NCBI GenBank assembly: GCA_002189035.1
Contig: NEEC01000002.1
Span: forward strand, 2,480,001 to 2,544,000
DNA: 64,000 nt
DNA from: Utricularia gibba
Taxonomy: Eukaryota; Streptophyta; Magnoliopsida; Lamiales; Lentibulariaceae
Reading direction: 5' to 3'
Shown here: one piece after another, positions 46,153 through 57,182 of the stretch
Numbering within the stretch: the stretch's first letter is position 1
Layout of the letters: the number at the start of each line of letters is the position of its first letter
Program-made: the position numbers and the translations under genes
Notes under the pieces: model-generated
Seen by the model: the letters and a program-made list of their open reading frames with translations, nothing else
What the model was told of the DNA's origin: nothing
The model's database searches: none

Positions 46153-46826
46153 ATGGCCGCTTTCCAGAACGCACGCGGTTATGGCTCGGCGGAACCCTCG
46201 TTCGCGGCAAGGTATGTTTCTGATCACTTACAGTTAGCTCAGTTTCTGTGTGAAACGAAAATGACATCCCCCATTTCACCAGGCACCACATCTTCATCAA
46301 CTTCTCCGTGCAGGCCGAACCTTCCCCCGCGATAGTCCACGCCACCATCTTCTCCGATACTACGAGCTCCAAGACGGAGAAGCTGATGGAGATTTTTAAA
46401 TTTCTCACCAAAACCATCATCCCCGTCGCGATATTTCTCCTAACACTTGTACGCGACAAGACGAACCTGAACGGTGTGCAACAGATCTTCCTGACGTCTC
46501 TCTTTGTGTATTCAACTCTACACATTCTCGCCATCATTTACCCTCAGAGGAGAAACGGGCGCCTTTTTTACGCTGCTGCTTCCGCCTCCGCTGCCTTTGC
46601 TCTCTTTGCGTTCCTCGCGTTTTTCATGCCTACGCGTTTCTCTTTCATTCCAGCAGTTTCTCTCTCTATTGCTCTGATTGTTGTAGCGAATTGGGATAAC
46701 TGGAATCTCCTCCGCCGTGACTCCGCCGGAGAAACTGAAACTAATCCCGACATCGTGGCACCACCACCGCCGCGCAGGCTACTGATGGTGTGTGATCGAA
46801 GCTGCTTTTCTTTTTATCGTATATAA
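46153..46826 (+). CDS. TM1 small multi-pass membrane protein (right-arm copy)
   Basis: Unrecognised family. Exons 46153-46211 and 46283-46826 give 200 residues. A soluble N-terminus (MAAFQNARGYGSAEPSFAAR, then HHIFINFSVQAEP) is followed by four hydrophobic segments: about residues 58-76 (IIPVAIFLLTLV), 86-107 (IFLTSLFVYSTLHILAIIY), 113-138 (alanine-rich, AAASASAAFALFAFLAFF) and 143-160 (FIPAVSLSIALIVVAN). These are followed by NWDNWNLLRRD and a proline/arginine tail (APPPPRR). PVLW of the other copies is replaced by QQ. Six TM1 copies occur in this window, and only this one and its left-arm twin lack stops or frameshifts. Membrane location is inferred from hydrophobicity. No function can be assigned. 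Confidence 0.7.
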
Positions 46827-47145
46827 AACAACACTGTTAAGAGCATTGTACACTGTGTGAACGCGTGTTTGATGTATAATATTTTGTATCATTTTGTAAT
46901 GTTTAATTAAAAATTATGAATGGAATTTTTGTGTACTATTTTTTGAGGAATAATTTTGGAAAAAAAAGGTTGTTTAAAAAAGGCAATATTTAAAACGGGC
47001 GATTGTGGCCGTAGGGGAAACCAGATCTTTTCTTTTCTTCCCTCTCCGTTATTTCTCTCGAATTGCGAGACGGTATCCGCTACCGCAGCCGGAAAAGTCG
47101 TTGTTTTCGTCAATTCTCTGTCCACGAATCTCTCACAGTCACAAA

Positions 47146-47373
47146 ATGAGTAACGGAGGGCTCCTCCAGATCGAACCGCTCCAGCTTCACTTTCCTAGAA
47201 ATTTCCTTCTCCTCTTATTTTTGTATCCCTTGCCGTGGGTTTTTTTTTCCTAAGTTTTGATTGTCGATTTGGAAGAATTCTTCCAACTTTATTTGGTTGT
47301 TTACCTTCTAATTTTTTAATCAACTTCTTTTTCCTTGGTGTTTCCTGCAACTGATCAACAAATCCGATAATTA
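47146..47373 (+). pseudogene. VAP27 fragment (exon 1 and part of exon 2)
   Basis: Right-arm partner of 14777-15004: MSNGGLLQIEPLQLHFP, a shortened intron, then a piece of exon 2 ending at ...CCGATAATTATG, where other VAP27 upstream sequence begins. Confidence 0.75.
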
Positions 47374-47423
47374 TGAATGGAGTTTTTGTGTATTATTTTT
47401 GAGGAATGATGTTGTGAACGAAA

Positions 47424-47515
47424 AGGCAACTTGTTCATCGCCGCTTTCGACGCCCAGACGAAACTGTTCCCTTACATCAGGAGCAACGATATTCGTTCAT
47501 CTCGCTCAATGCCCA
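47424..47515 (-). pseudogene. Fragment of FHA gene 3' end
   Basis: Right-arm partner of 14636-14727; reverse complement of ~90 bp of FHA exon 13. Confidence 0.75.
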
Positions 47516-47684
47516 TTACTTTGGGTGTTGCAATTTTTGTTATTTATTTAAAAATAAATAATGTGCATTGGATATTTTAATTTAGGGTTTGACTACTTTT
47601 CAACGTTTCAAATCAGGAGCTTGTTATTTCAAGGTTAATTCGACGAGGTCCGGTGGGTACGGATGCCAGTTTTATTTTCCGGCG

Positions 47685-47822
47685 AGTGGGGAGTTCAGTC
47701 GAACAGGTCGGTGCATGTTTCGATTTTTCAGTCTTGATTATGTATCCTGTTTTTGGCTGCACGAACAATTTGGGTCACCCAAGGCGGTGACGCTCCACAC
47801 AAACTTGGGAGATGTCAAGTAA
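47685..47822 (+). pseudogene. CYP18-1 intron 1/exon 2 fragment
   Basis: Matches 53040-53180 of the intact cyclophilin gene and reads [12 protein letters not shown] before joining the truncated VAP27 copy. Partner of 14335-14472. Confidence 0.8.
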
Positions 47823-48087
47823 CGTAGCCCTTGAAATATTAGCAGCACAAAGCATCTCAAGAAAGCAATACCACTCTTCATAAAACATCGATTATATTTG
47901 ATAATGAAGTCCACCAGGACAAGAGAATCCCTACTAACATCTTGTGTAGAATTAACTCAAGATTTATTTTCCTGCTTTCGCTAAGATAATGAGAACATAA
48001 AAACATCTTCCTTATAACCCCAGTAGAAAAGGATTTTTCAATTTTAAGGCAACTTCGAAATAACACTATCATAGTATCAGATGTAAC

Positions 48088-49278
48088 CTCAGTTGTAGTC
48101 CCCTTCTGTTCACCCAATGCTTTAAACATCTGCAATTATAAAAGAGATGGGAAGATTGTGATGCATTGCAAAACTGATGACATTTAAAAATTGTACAATA
48201 CTGATAGGAAAAGATCCCAGGACTCACAGCATTAGAATCAGAATACTGATAGGCTGCCCCATTGTCTGAGCCTTCCTCCACTCCCTCATAAACTGGAGAA
48301 GGTGGCCTTGGAGGTGGAGGAACATACACAACTCTCAACTTGTTCTCATCAACATGATTTCCAGACTCTTTGTTGAACTGATAAAAGACATAAACATTTG
48401 TCAAAGAACATTTTTTTTTGGACATCAACCCGCATCTCTAATCAACTTATCAGGGTCACTGACAAGCCACACGCCATTTCTGCAGTAATATCCTTTACTG
48501 TTGATCCAGGGCTAGCTACGACACTCTGGAGGAGGAATTTATCCTTGCACTGCATGTCTGGAGGAGCCTCCTTTTGTGCTTGCATTGTAACTGAAGGGCA
48601 TAAATTATGAATCAGAAAACCATAAATTACTAGCACTGCGGAGTGGAATACACCCCGAGTCCTGCGTTCCTCTTAGGCAAAAGCGGAAGGATGAAATAAA
48701 AATCCATTACCTGCAACATCACATGTAGAGTGAGGAATGACGACTCCCGTATTCGGTGTCACGCAATACTTTTTGGGGTTAGTTGTTTTCACCTGGAACG
48801 TGTTCATCAAATCATCATGAAACGGAGATACTACACAATGTCATTGCAAAATTCCTCCTTTACATTTCTCACGTCTGACCGTAGGGATAATACGCTGAAA
48901 ATCATAACTTTGAGGAAGGAAGCAGCAGCATAATACCTTGAATGCAACATAATTATCCGATTTGTTGATCAATTGCAGGGAACACGAGATCTGCTTCTTC
49001 AATTCGACTTTCAACGCACCAAGGAAAAAGAATTGGATAAAAAAAAAATTAGACGCGTGGAAGAAAATTCAAAGCCCAGAAGGCAGACAACCGAGTAAAA
49101 TCGACAGATATCGAAACTGAACACGAAACAAGAATCCTTCCAAATCGACAATCAAAACTTCAAAAAAAAAAAAAAAAAAAAAAGAAGCCCACGGCAAAGG
49201 ATAAAAAAACAAGAGAAAGAAATCACAAGGAAATTGAAGCTCGAGCGGTTCGATTTGAAGAAGCTCTCCGTTACTCAT
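48088..49278 (-). pseudogene. VAP27 gene truncated before its membrane anchor (copy C)
   Basis: Exons 1-6 of VAP27 on the minus strand (start MSNGELLQIEPLELQFP at 49278; last recognisable exon MFKALGEQKGTTTE ending at 48088) are open with good splice sites. The NPKKY codons that are shifted in copy A are intact here. The final exon with coiled coil and tail anchor is missing, replaced at 47822 by cyclophilin sequence. If transcribed, reading through the old intron would give an MSP-domain protein with a ~70-residue unrelated tail and no anchor. I call it a pseudogene, but a soluble product is possible. Confidence 0.75.
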
Positions 49279-49590
49279 TTCTGACAGAAAATTGACGAAA
49301 AAATGACTTTTCCGGCAGCGGTGGCGGATCCCGGCGCACAATTCGAGAGAAATAACAGAACAGGAAGAGGAGATCTGGTTTTCCAACCACCAGAATCTCC
49401 CCTTTTAAACATTGCCCTTCTTTAACAATCTTTTTCCAAAATTATATTTTCTTTTCCACCATTATTCCTCAAAAATAATACACAAAAACTCCATTCATAA
49501 TTTGTAGTTAATCGTTACAATAGGTACAATTGATCATATAACACTGAACGTATAAACAGACCTTGATGATAAAAAGACAAGCACCTCCGA

Positions 49591-50259
49591 TCACACCGTC
49601 TGTAGACTTGGCGGCGGAGGTGGCGCCTCGATGTCGGAATCAGCTTCAGTTTCTCCGGTGGAGTCGCGGCGGAGGAGATTCCAGTTATCCCAATTCGCTG
49701 CAACAATCACAGCAATAGAGAGAGCAGCAGCTGGAATGAAAGAGAAACGCGTAGGCATGAAGAACGCGAGGAACGCGAAGAGAGCAATGGCAGCAGAGGC
49801 GGAAGCAGCACCGTAAAAAAGGCACCCGTTTCTCCTGTGAGGGTAAATGATGGCGAGAATGTGTAGAGTTGAATACACGAAGAGAGACGTGAGGAAGATC
49901 CACAGCACAGGAACACTACTCAGGTTCGTCTTGTCGTGTAGAAGGCTTAGGAGTAAAGACGTCGTGACGGGGATTATGTTTTTGATGAGAAATTTGAAAA
50001 TCTCCACCAGCTTCTCCGTCTTGGAGCTCGTAGAATCGGAGAAGATGGTGGCGTAGACTGTCGCGGGACGGTCTGGCCTGGCACGGAGAAGTTGATGAGG
50101 ATGTGGTGCCTGGTGAAATGAGGGATTTCATTTTCGTTTCGTTTCACAAAGAAACTGAACTAACTGTAAGTGAACAGAGAGATTTGTTTCGTTTGTATAC
50201 CTTGCCGCGAAAGAGGGTTCCGCCGTGCCGTGGCCGCGTGCGTTCCGGAAAGCGTCCAT
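49591..50259 (-). pseudogene. TM1 membrane-protein pseudogene (copy C)
   Basis: Exon 1 (50201-50259) reads MDAFRNARGHGTAEPSFAAR. Exon 2 (49591-50109) has lost one base after the PGQT codons, near 50066, which shifts the frame out of VYATIFSDST. The rest is intact in the other frame, ending PPPPPSLQTV. A TATAAAT lies on the minus strand near 50284-50290. Upstream of VAP27 copy C in the same orientation. Confidence 0.75.
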
Positions 50260-50800
50260 TGCCTGTCTGAATACAGAGGGGTGTATTTATAGCGGAGGAG
50301 TGGATAAAGCACGGCATGTGGAGGGAGGGTTTTTTTAAAAAAATACCCACTCTCTTTTAATTGGACTGTCGAGCGGAGTTCTACTTTTCGCCGACTCCTG
50401 AGGAAAAAGGAGATCGACAGATTGACGAATAGACGTCGAGAAATGTAGCGAAAGGAGATAATTATGTTTTTTTTTTAATTCGCTGATTAATATTTTGATT
50501 TAATGCATTGTAAATAATGATTCAATATTTAAATATAATTTTTAATAATTTAATTAATTAGAAAAACAAGGATGTATTTTAAAAAATTAAATGTATATAT
50601 AAATAATTATGTAATTCTTTCAGTATTTTGAGTAATTTATGATTAAATTTTAAAAAAACGATTACAAAATGAAATGATGTTGTATTACAAAATATCAAAT
50701 CAATATAAAAGAATTTTTTATAAAAATAATAATTGACATAAAAAATTTAAATTTTAATTGAACAAATTCTTAAAATAACAAATTTGAAAATAAAGCATGT
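50260..50800. other. AT-rich spacer
   Basis: No gene. TM1 copy C promoter, then AT-rich sequence up to the copia fragment. Confidence 0.5.
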
Positions 50801-52235
50801 GCATACAAGAAAATGCATACCAAAAAAGATGCAAAGGAACTCTGGAGTAAAATTGAAGAAAACTTCAGACCCTTTACAATACAGAACAAAATGTTGCAGG
50901 ATCAAAAAATTTCAAGACTCAAATATAAGGATGGAGAACCTATGGAAGACCACATAAGCAAGTTCGAAGACCTGGTAGACGAAATGACATCCATACGTAT
51001 GGATCTGGACAATGAAACTCAAGCCATCAAGTTGCTTCAAACACTGACATCTAGCTAGGAGGTGTTGACAGGTATTCTCATGCATACATCAAGTGGATTG
51101 TCCTATGGCTCTATAGTGAATGCCCTATTGCATGAAGAATTGAGAAAGAAATATGTCTGTCAAGACTCAAAGGGGTCACTGGCCGTCACAAAATAGGGAG
51201 AAAAGTGGAAACACAAGAAGGTCCAAAACAAGAAGAAGGATTTGAAGGATAAAGGAAAAAGTGTGATAGAGTCAAATAGAAACAAAGGTTGTGAAGAAAC
51301 GAGAACATGCTATTAATGCAAAAAGACTGATCACATAAGAAAACAATGCAAATTCTAATTGAGGACACAACCCCAAAGGCAAACTACCAATGATTCTCAA
51401 GGACTCAAGAAAGTAGAGAATTCAAGAACAACGCTTCCTCATGTAGAAGAAGAGTTACTGATATTACTTCCTCAATCAACAGATAGCGATATAATGGTAT
51501 TCCAGACAACAGGGGAAGTAAACAAGGTGACATGTTTTGAATGGATTGCGGACTCCGCACCCAACTATCATGCCACACCCTGCAAAGAAATCATGATCAA
51601 TCTTAATTTGAGGGATTATGGAAATGTGAAGATGGGAAATTTTGATGTCTTAAATATTTTGGGGATTGGAGATATTCATGTTATCACAAACCGAGGTCAC
51701 AAACTCACACTGGCGGATGTGAGATATGTCCCTAATATCTGCTTGAATTTAATCTACGTGAATCACTTGGACCACTCAGGATATGTAAGTTCCTTTGGGA
51801 GTCAAAGATGAAAACTCATACAAGGATCAAGGGTGTGTAACATGGGAGAAGTGGATGGCAATCTCTATAAAACCCAGGTGACCCCTGTGAAATCTGAATC
51901 ACACATGGTCACTCAAACAAACGATTCTCACAAACTATGGCACAAAAGGTTAGGACACCTGTCAAACAAAGGCTTACATTTTCTGATGAAACAGAATCTA
52001 ATTGATAAATGCCCTCTGAATAGACAACTTGCGAGGAATGTAGAATTGGAAAGCATCACAGAACTGAATTCAACAGATTATTTCATAAAAGTGATGAACT
52101 TCTAAACACCATGTTATCTGATGTTGGAAGGCCAGTTTAATGCAAATCTATTGGAGGAATGAAATTTTTTATCAACTTTATTGACGACGCATCCACAAAG
52201 TCATGGGTTATTATGATACACAAAAAGAGTCAAAC
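50800..52235 (+). mobile_element. Degenerate Ty1/copia retrotransposon fragment
   Basis: Pieces of a copia polyprotein in order: Gag UBN2 domain (KDAKELWSKIEENF, LVDEMTSIRMDL), a CCHC zinc knuckle broken by a stop (CY-stop-CKKTDHIRKQC), a protease region with DSAPNYHATP in place of DSGA, a GAG-pre-integrase motif (LWHKRLGHLSNKGLHFLM) and the start of integrase (FFINFIDDASTKSWV). Several stops and frame changes make it inactive. It is cut off within integrase at about 52235. Reverse transcriptase, RNase H and LTRs were not found. Confidence 0.88.
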
Positions 52236-52236
52236 A

Positions 52237-52310
52237 GATGATGTTCCACAACGCCCCTCGGAGTCTGAACCAGATTCCCCTGATTCGTTGACACCCAACG
52301 TAGACATCAT
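52237..52310 (+). pseudogene. Fragment of the F-box gene
   Basis: About 65 bp almost identical to 63624-63690 (ACAACGCCCCTCGGAGTCTG; SESEPDSPDSLTPNV), the N-terminal region of the F-box gene at the window's end. It is fused directly to the broken end of the copia fragment, giving a chimeric open frame. Confidence 0.8.
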
Positions 52311-52597
52311 TCTTTCCAGAAGAAAACGCCATTGGAATGAAGCATGCTATGGAGATCATTTCTTCCTCTTGCCAATGGATTCACTTTTAACTTCCAAACC
52401 AGTTTCTGCGATTGCCTAAATACGTGTAATTTTGCGGAGGATCTGTATAACATATTTGCTAATGAAGAAGATCTCATGGATGGATATGGACAACTTCAGT
52501 GGTTCGAGATGCCGCTTTTGGTTGCTTGTTTTGATGAAGGTTGGAGTGAGAAATGGGAATTTAAAAGACTAAAATGCCCCCATACCAAATATACCAG

Positions 52598-52605
52598 TAT
52601 ATAAA
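52598..52605 (+). promoter_or_regulatory. TATA box of CYP18-1
   Basis: TATATAAA followed by a GC-richer leader; the first ATG exon is ~420 bp downstream. Confidence 0.5.
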
Positions 52606-53022
52606 GAGGCGAGGAGAAAACCTAGAATGAAATTTGTCTCGATTCCGGAGGGCAAAAAGGTTAGATCTGATTCTGTCTCTCGCCTGCTCTTTACGCTGCG
52701 TGTGGATCACGATCGATCGATTCTGCGTTTTTTATTTCTTCCATATATCACATGAATCGTGTAATTCAGAGCATCTGATTTTGCGGGTTCATAAACGTTA
52801 GGTTTGTGGTTTTTTCGTCTGCGAATCAGCGCCGTGTGTGTGTAGGCATTTCTTTCTGATTTATGCTTTTGTGAGAACACTTGCCACCAAGTGCCCTAAT
52901 TTTTATTCAAAAATCTGCTATAATTCTATTGTCCAATACTGACTAGATCACTGGGGAGGGTAAAATCTCACGGAGATCAACGAGCCGTTGGTATTACCGC
53001 AACACAGATAACATTACGATAA

Positions 53023-54176
53023 ATGGTGAGTCTGATCTTCTTTTTCTTTTAGTGGGGAGTTTGGTCGAACGGGTTCGATGCATGTTTCAGTTTTTCAGCC
53101 TTGATTATGTATAATGTTTTTGAATACACGAATAATTTGGGTTACCCAAGGCAGTGACGCTCCACACAAACTTGGGAGATGTCAAGTGCGAAGTTTTCTG
53201 CGACGAGGTTCCTAAGACTGCAGAAGTATGTTTTACTTTTGTTAACGATACATGCTTGTTTTTAACAGTTCTTTAAATTGAAACCTTAAATTTGTCATTG
53301 AATGTGTCCTTTCACATTTTTCGGTGAGTGGGCTGTTTTTGAAGTATTGCCAAAAAACAAATGTGATTTTTTTGCTTATTACAAAACTAGTGTTACATTT
53401 GTGGGAAAATTATACAAAATACGTAAATTTTTTTTTTTGTGGAATCAATATTGATCATTACTTCCACAAACTACGATAAATTTGCACCTTTTTGTTATAT
53501 TGAATTGGTAGATCCTTGGTTTGCCTTGTATTTTTAAATGAGAAGATTTATTTTTTGAAGTTGAGTTGATCTTGCACCATATGGCAGAACTTTCTAGCAC
53601 TATGTGCGAGTGGCTATTATGACGGAACGATATTCCATCGAAACATTAAGGGCTTCATGATACAAGGTGGTGATCCAACTAACACTGGCAAGGGAGGAAC
53701 AAGTATATGGGGTAAAAAGTTCAGTGACGAAATAAGAGAATCTCTCAAGGCTAGTTTTTCTGTATTTTGTAAATTTGGGTTTCATGAAAACTCATACTAT
53801 GCTAGTGATATGTTTCTTTTTGAACAATCACTGATGTTCTTCTACTTCATTGCGTGATACAGCACAATGCTCGAGGTATACTATCCATGGCTAACAGTGG
53901 CCCCAACACCAATGGAAGTCAGTTTTTCATCACATACGGCAAGCAACCTCATCTCAATGGACTCTACACCATCTTCGGTAAAGTGATTCATGGATTTGAA
54001 GTTCTTGACATCATGGAAAAGGTATTCCAAGCAAATTCTTCCTTTTTATTTGTGTTGTCTTTCCTATAAATATTTTGACTCAACTCTTCCAGGCTCAAAC
54101 CGGCCCTGGCGATCAACCACTTATGGAGATCAGAATCAACCGTGTCACAATACATGCTAATCCACTCGCTGGGTAG
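53023..54176 (+). CDS. CYP18-1: Cyclophilin CYP18-1 / PPIL3-type peptidyl-prolyl isomerase
   Basis: Catalyses cis-trans isomerisation of Xaa-Pro bonds; PPIL3 orthologues associate with the spliceosome. 160 residues, single cyclophilin domain, full family length. Exons: 53023-53025 (the ATG alone), 53151-53225, 53588-53749, 53863-54021, 54093-54176. Motifs: [40 protein letters not shown] (catalytic FHR and Q), [19 protein letters not shown] and the C-terminal [14 protein letters not shown]. Intron 3 has a GC donor (CTCAAG|GCTAGT), also present in the pseudogene at 7.0 kb. Fragments of this gene recur at 7.0, 14.4 and 47.7 kb. Arabidopsis homologue from memory: At1g01940, close to the SET gene At1g01920. 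Confidence 0.95.
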
Positions 54177-54227
54177 GTTGAGTAGATTTTATCCTTGACT
54201 GTGCTCTAGCTTAGAAGGGCTGGAATG

Positions 54228-54350
54228 CCGCTCTCTCTTTAAACAAGTGAAGATTATAGTTTTAAGTGGTGTATTAACTTTTCTCCCCCCCCCCCCAAAA
54301 AAAAAAGAAGTGTTTTACTACGATTATGATGATGCTTTTTCTCAGAGCTT
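54228..54350 (+). repeat. CYP18-1 3'-flank segment repeated in the arms
   Basis: ATGCCGCTCTCTCTTTAAAC... through GATGATGCTTTTTCTCA matches 45796-45915 and, inverted, about 16250-16368. A C12/A10 homopolymer sits in the middle. Confidence 0.75.
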
Positions 54351-54579
54351 CTAACTTGTGCCTTCGTTTGAGATGTTGTAGTTTTGAACATTGAGGACAA
54401 GTGTAGTTTATGCGTATTTTTTGTAGTGATAGAATGCATTATGGAACTGTGAACCTGCTTTAATACTTGTCTTCGATATCTTTGGTGATTTGACCAATTT
54501 TTCATGATCATCATCTGAATAATTCATTTTTGTAACACCTTATTTTATCATTCCTGATCATGTAAAATCTCAATCTTGT

Positions 54580-55450
54580 TACTAAAAATAAACTTGTGAT
54601 CCGGAGGACCAGCTACTCGATTATGATAATTGGGCATCATGGAGTTTTGGTTGTCTACCAGATGCATGAACTGTTGTTAATGGGCTTTAGGATCCACATC
54701 AGTAAATAGTGAAAAGACAAGAAAATCCTCCATGCTCAGCTTCCTCGATATGCTGGTGGGTCGGAATTAAATCGAAAAGCATGACCAGATGCGGTGCCTA
54801 ACCCATACTTGATAAAAAATAAGGATATTGATAAAAAATAAGGATATCCAGGAGCTTAAAGTTCAACTTCATCTTATGTTGATTTAGGACCTGGGATTCA
54901 TGAAATGTAAGTCAATGCATTCTATGAGAATTACGGAGGGATGTATAATAACGAAAATTATCAAATGTTACAAAGAGACCATTCTGATTTTTGCAGGAGA
55001 CAATCAGTGCTCCTAGTCATCTAATGTCATCGAGCATCAACAAGCGTCACTCTCTTCTACATGTCATCAAGCGTTGTCGGGAGTTGAAGGAGATTGGAGA
55101 AATTTTTGAAGATAAATGTTCGAAAAATGACTCTAGAAAGAGGTATAAGAGAATATTTGTATGTACTCGACTCAAAAAATGACATATCTCGCTCATTATG
55201 TTTTATAGATTATTAATAAAAAATGTAATCATCAAGAAAATAAATCACTAAGATAGATTATTAATAATAAAATTAACCAAAGTAAATCACAAACATATTA
55301 AATAAGGAGGGTAAAATTGCAACAAAAGAAATATGCCCTTGAGATAAGTGATGCAATGCATGATCTTGATGATGTGGGCTAAAAGTTTCTAAAGAAATAA
55401 GAATGTTGTGGTACACATTGTGGGAAATAAAATGTAATCCTGATGAATAG
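54580..55450 (+). pseudogene. Highly decayed FHA-gene relic
   Basis: 54585-54790 matches the upstream/5' part of the intact FHA gene (7533-7750: GTGATCCGGAGGACCAGCTA, AGTAAATAGTGAAAAGACAA, CTCAGCTTCCTCGA). 55345-55435 resembles the end of its exon 12 and donor (ATGCATGATCTTGATGATG, GGTACACATTGTGGGAAAT). What lies between is not recognisable. No usable frame. It follows CYP18-1 just as the intact FHA gene follows the cyclophilin pseudogene. Confidence 0.6.
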
Positions 55451-57182
55451 ATGGAGATGAACATCTTAGAATCGAATTTTCTAATTCTACATTAGAATCT
55501 GAGGGATTTCACGATTTATCTAGAAAAATTATCATTCGTACATTCTTTATCATATATTAAGTTAAAGAATTTATATTATAAATAATTATTTTTCTCATCA
55601 ATAAAAGGATGACCAAATTTCTAATACATCTTACATTGCCATGTTTCTACATTGAGCAAATGAAAAGTTATAATGATTACAACTTAGTGATAATAATGGA
55701 CACATTGATCTCTCATTTTTTTTCTTCACAAAAGCTTGTTTTTTCTTTTTCTCTACTTCTAAGATAGCTATCTTTCATGTTTTGTTTACAAAATGCTTCC
55801 TAAAGAAACAGGTAGATAGAAAAATTGAGAAATTGTGGTTCAATTGAGAATAACTGCATCTTTAATTCCCAAACAATATGCTTATATACACATACTTAAT
55901 AATTAATTCATTTAAAAAATATCTATTCTATACTTTCCATTATTCTTTTTCTTTCAACTCCACACTTGTCGCATTGTGCTGCCTGTGAGTTGCTTCCTGC
56001 CCAACAGATCGGCACACCTTCAAACGAGACAATATGACACTTTTGCACCTTCCCAACTTCGACGTGCCCCTCCAACTATTGCGGCGGCCTTTCTGTTGCA
56101 GACCCAACCTGTAAGAGAAAGAGAAGAGAAGTTTGTCTGTTGTTCGTTCGCCGTATGTTTCTGTTCGGAGTGCGGCGCCGCCTTTGGGGTCGACAACGGA
56201 GATGTGCAGCTGAATCAAATGCTAACGTTAGCAATCTAGCAGGGCAGGGGCCGACGCCCCCGAATACTATTTTTTAAAAATAAATATTCATTTTTGGGGG
56301 GTATGTCTAATCCTAGAGCAAATGGACTCGGTTGATGATATACCCTTTTGATAAAAAGTATTTTGTAAAATACTTAATTTTTTATTCAATTTGTAAAATA
56401 CCTTTGTTACTTTGTCAAAAGTATGATATTCAATTATTACATGCTATTTGAATCGAGTAATTATATTCTCATGGGCGAATGGTCCATGCTTCTACACGAT
56501 GAATTTCTTGATGGCCACTGCAGTAAAACCATAAAACAAAGCACTTGGTTTTACATGCAAACCAAATGATTGAATTACAATATTTCAATCAATAGTTATC
56601 AATCATTGGAGTTATATATTCTATTTTAATCGAATAATTATTATTTTTCAATTCTAAATTTTTATTACATTTTCATTCGATTCAAATAATACGTGATGTT
56701 TAAATGTTTTTCGTATGACAATATGACATGTGATATTTCATAAACCGAATTAAAAATATGATATTTTACAAAGTAATTTTTTGGACAAAGTATATTACCA
56801 ATTTACTCACACCAAATGCGTTCTCTATTGGTTGAAGTCACGGTCGTGTGTTTGAAATTAAATTAAATTAATTTCATAATTTTAATATGCGAACATAAAA
56901 ATTATTTATTTTGACCATCATTATGTGAAAAAACGATCATAAATGCCACGCACGCTTTACAAGTCCAGTACAAGACCACGCAGGGAGCTTTTAAGGCAAA
57001 GCACCTGCCTGAACCCTGAAGGTTTCAATACCGAGACGATCCCGACAACGTTTTTATTAGGGCAGAAGAGTGTCCGGGAGGCGTCGTGGCTTGGCTTCAC
57101 CGCAGAGCATGCAGCAGACCCGCATGCATGCAGGCACTCGAAGTCCTCCCTCACCTTCTACGAATTACGTCAGCCGGGGATG
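55451..57182. other. AT-rich intergenic region
   Basis: No gene I can support. A GC-richer island at 55950-56240 holds overlapping ~90-codon frames on both strands without known motifs. 56940-57180 is the 3' flank of the TM2 gene. Confidence 0.45.

Larger units (their letters stand above)
44469..50109 (-). repeat. Right arm of large inverted duplication
   Basis: Reverse complement of 12031-17681. Its contents, from the inner edge: AT-rich flank, TM1 (+), VAP27 fragment (+), FHA fragment (-), cyclophilin fragment (+), truncated VAP27 (-), TM1 pseudogene (-). Small indels distinguish it from the left arm (for example GTCGGGGACGACC here against GTCGGGACGACC there). Confidence 0.88.

Noticed and set aside
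54991-55182. 63-codon basic frame (MQETISAPSHLM...)
   Set aside because: No family recognised. It lies within a decayed FHA relic region and is likely chance.
55940-56239. Overlapping ~90-codon frames on both strands
   Set aside because: Neither strand resembles a known protein, and they are mirror frames of one GC-rich patch.
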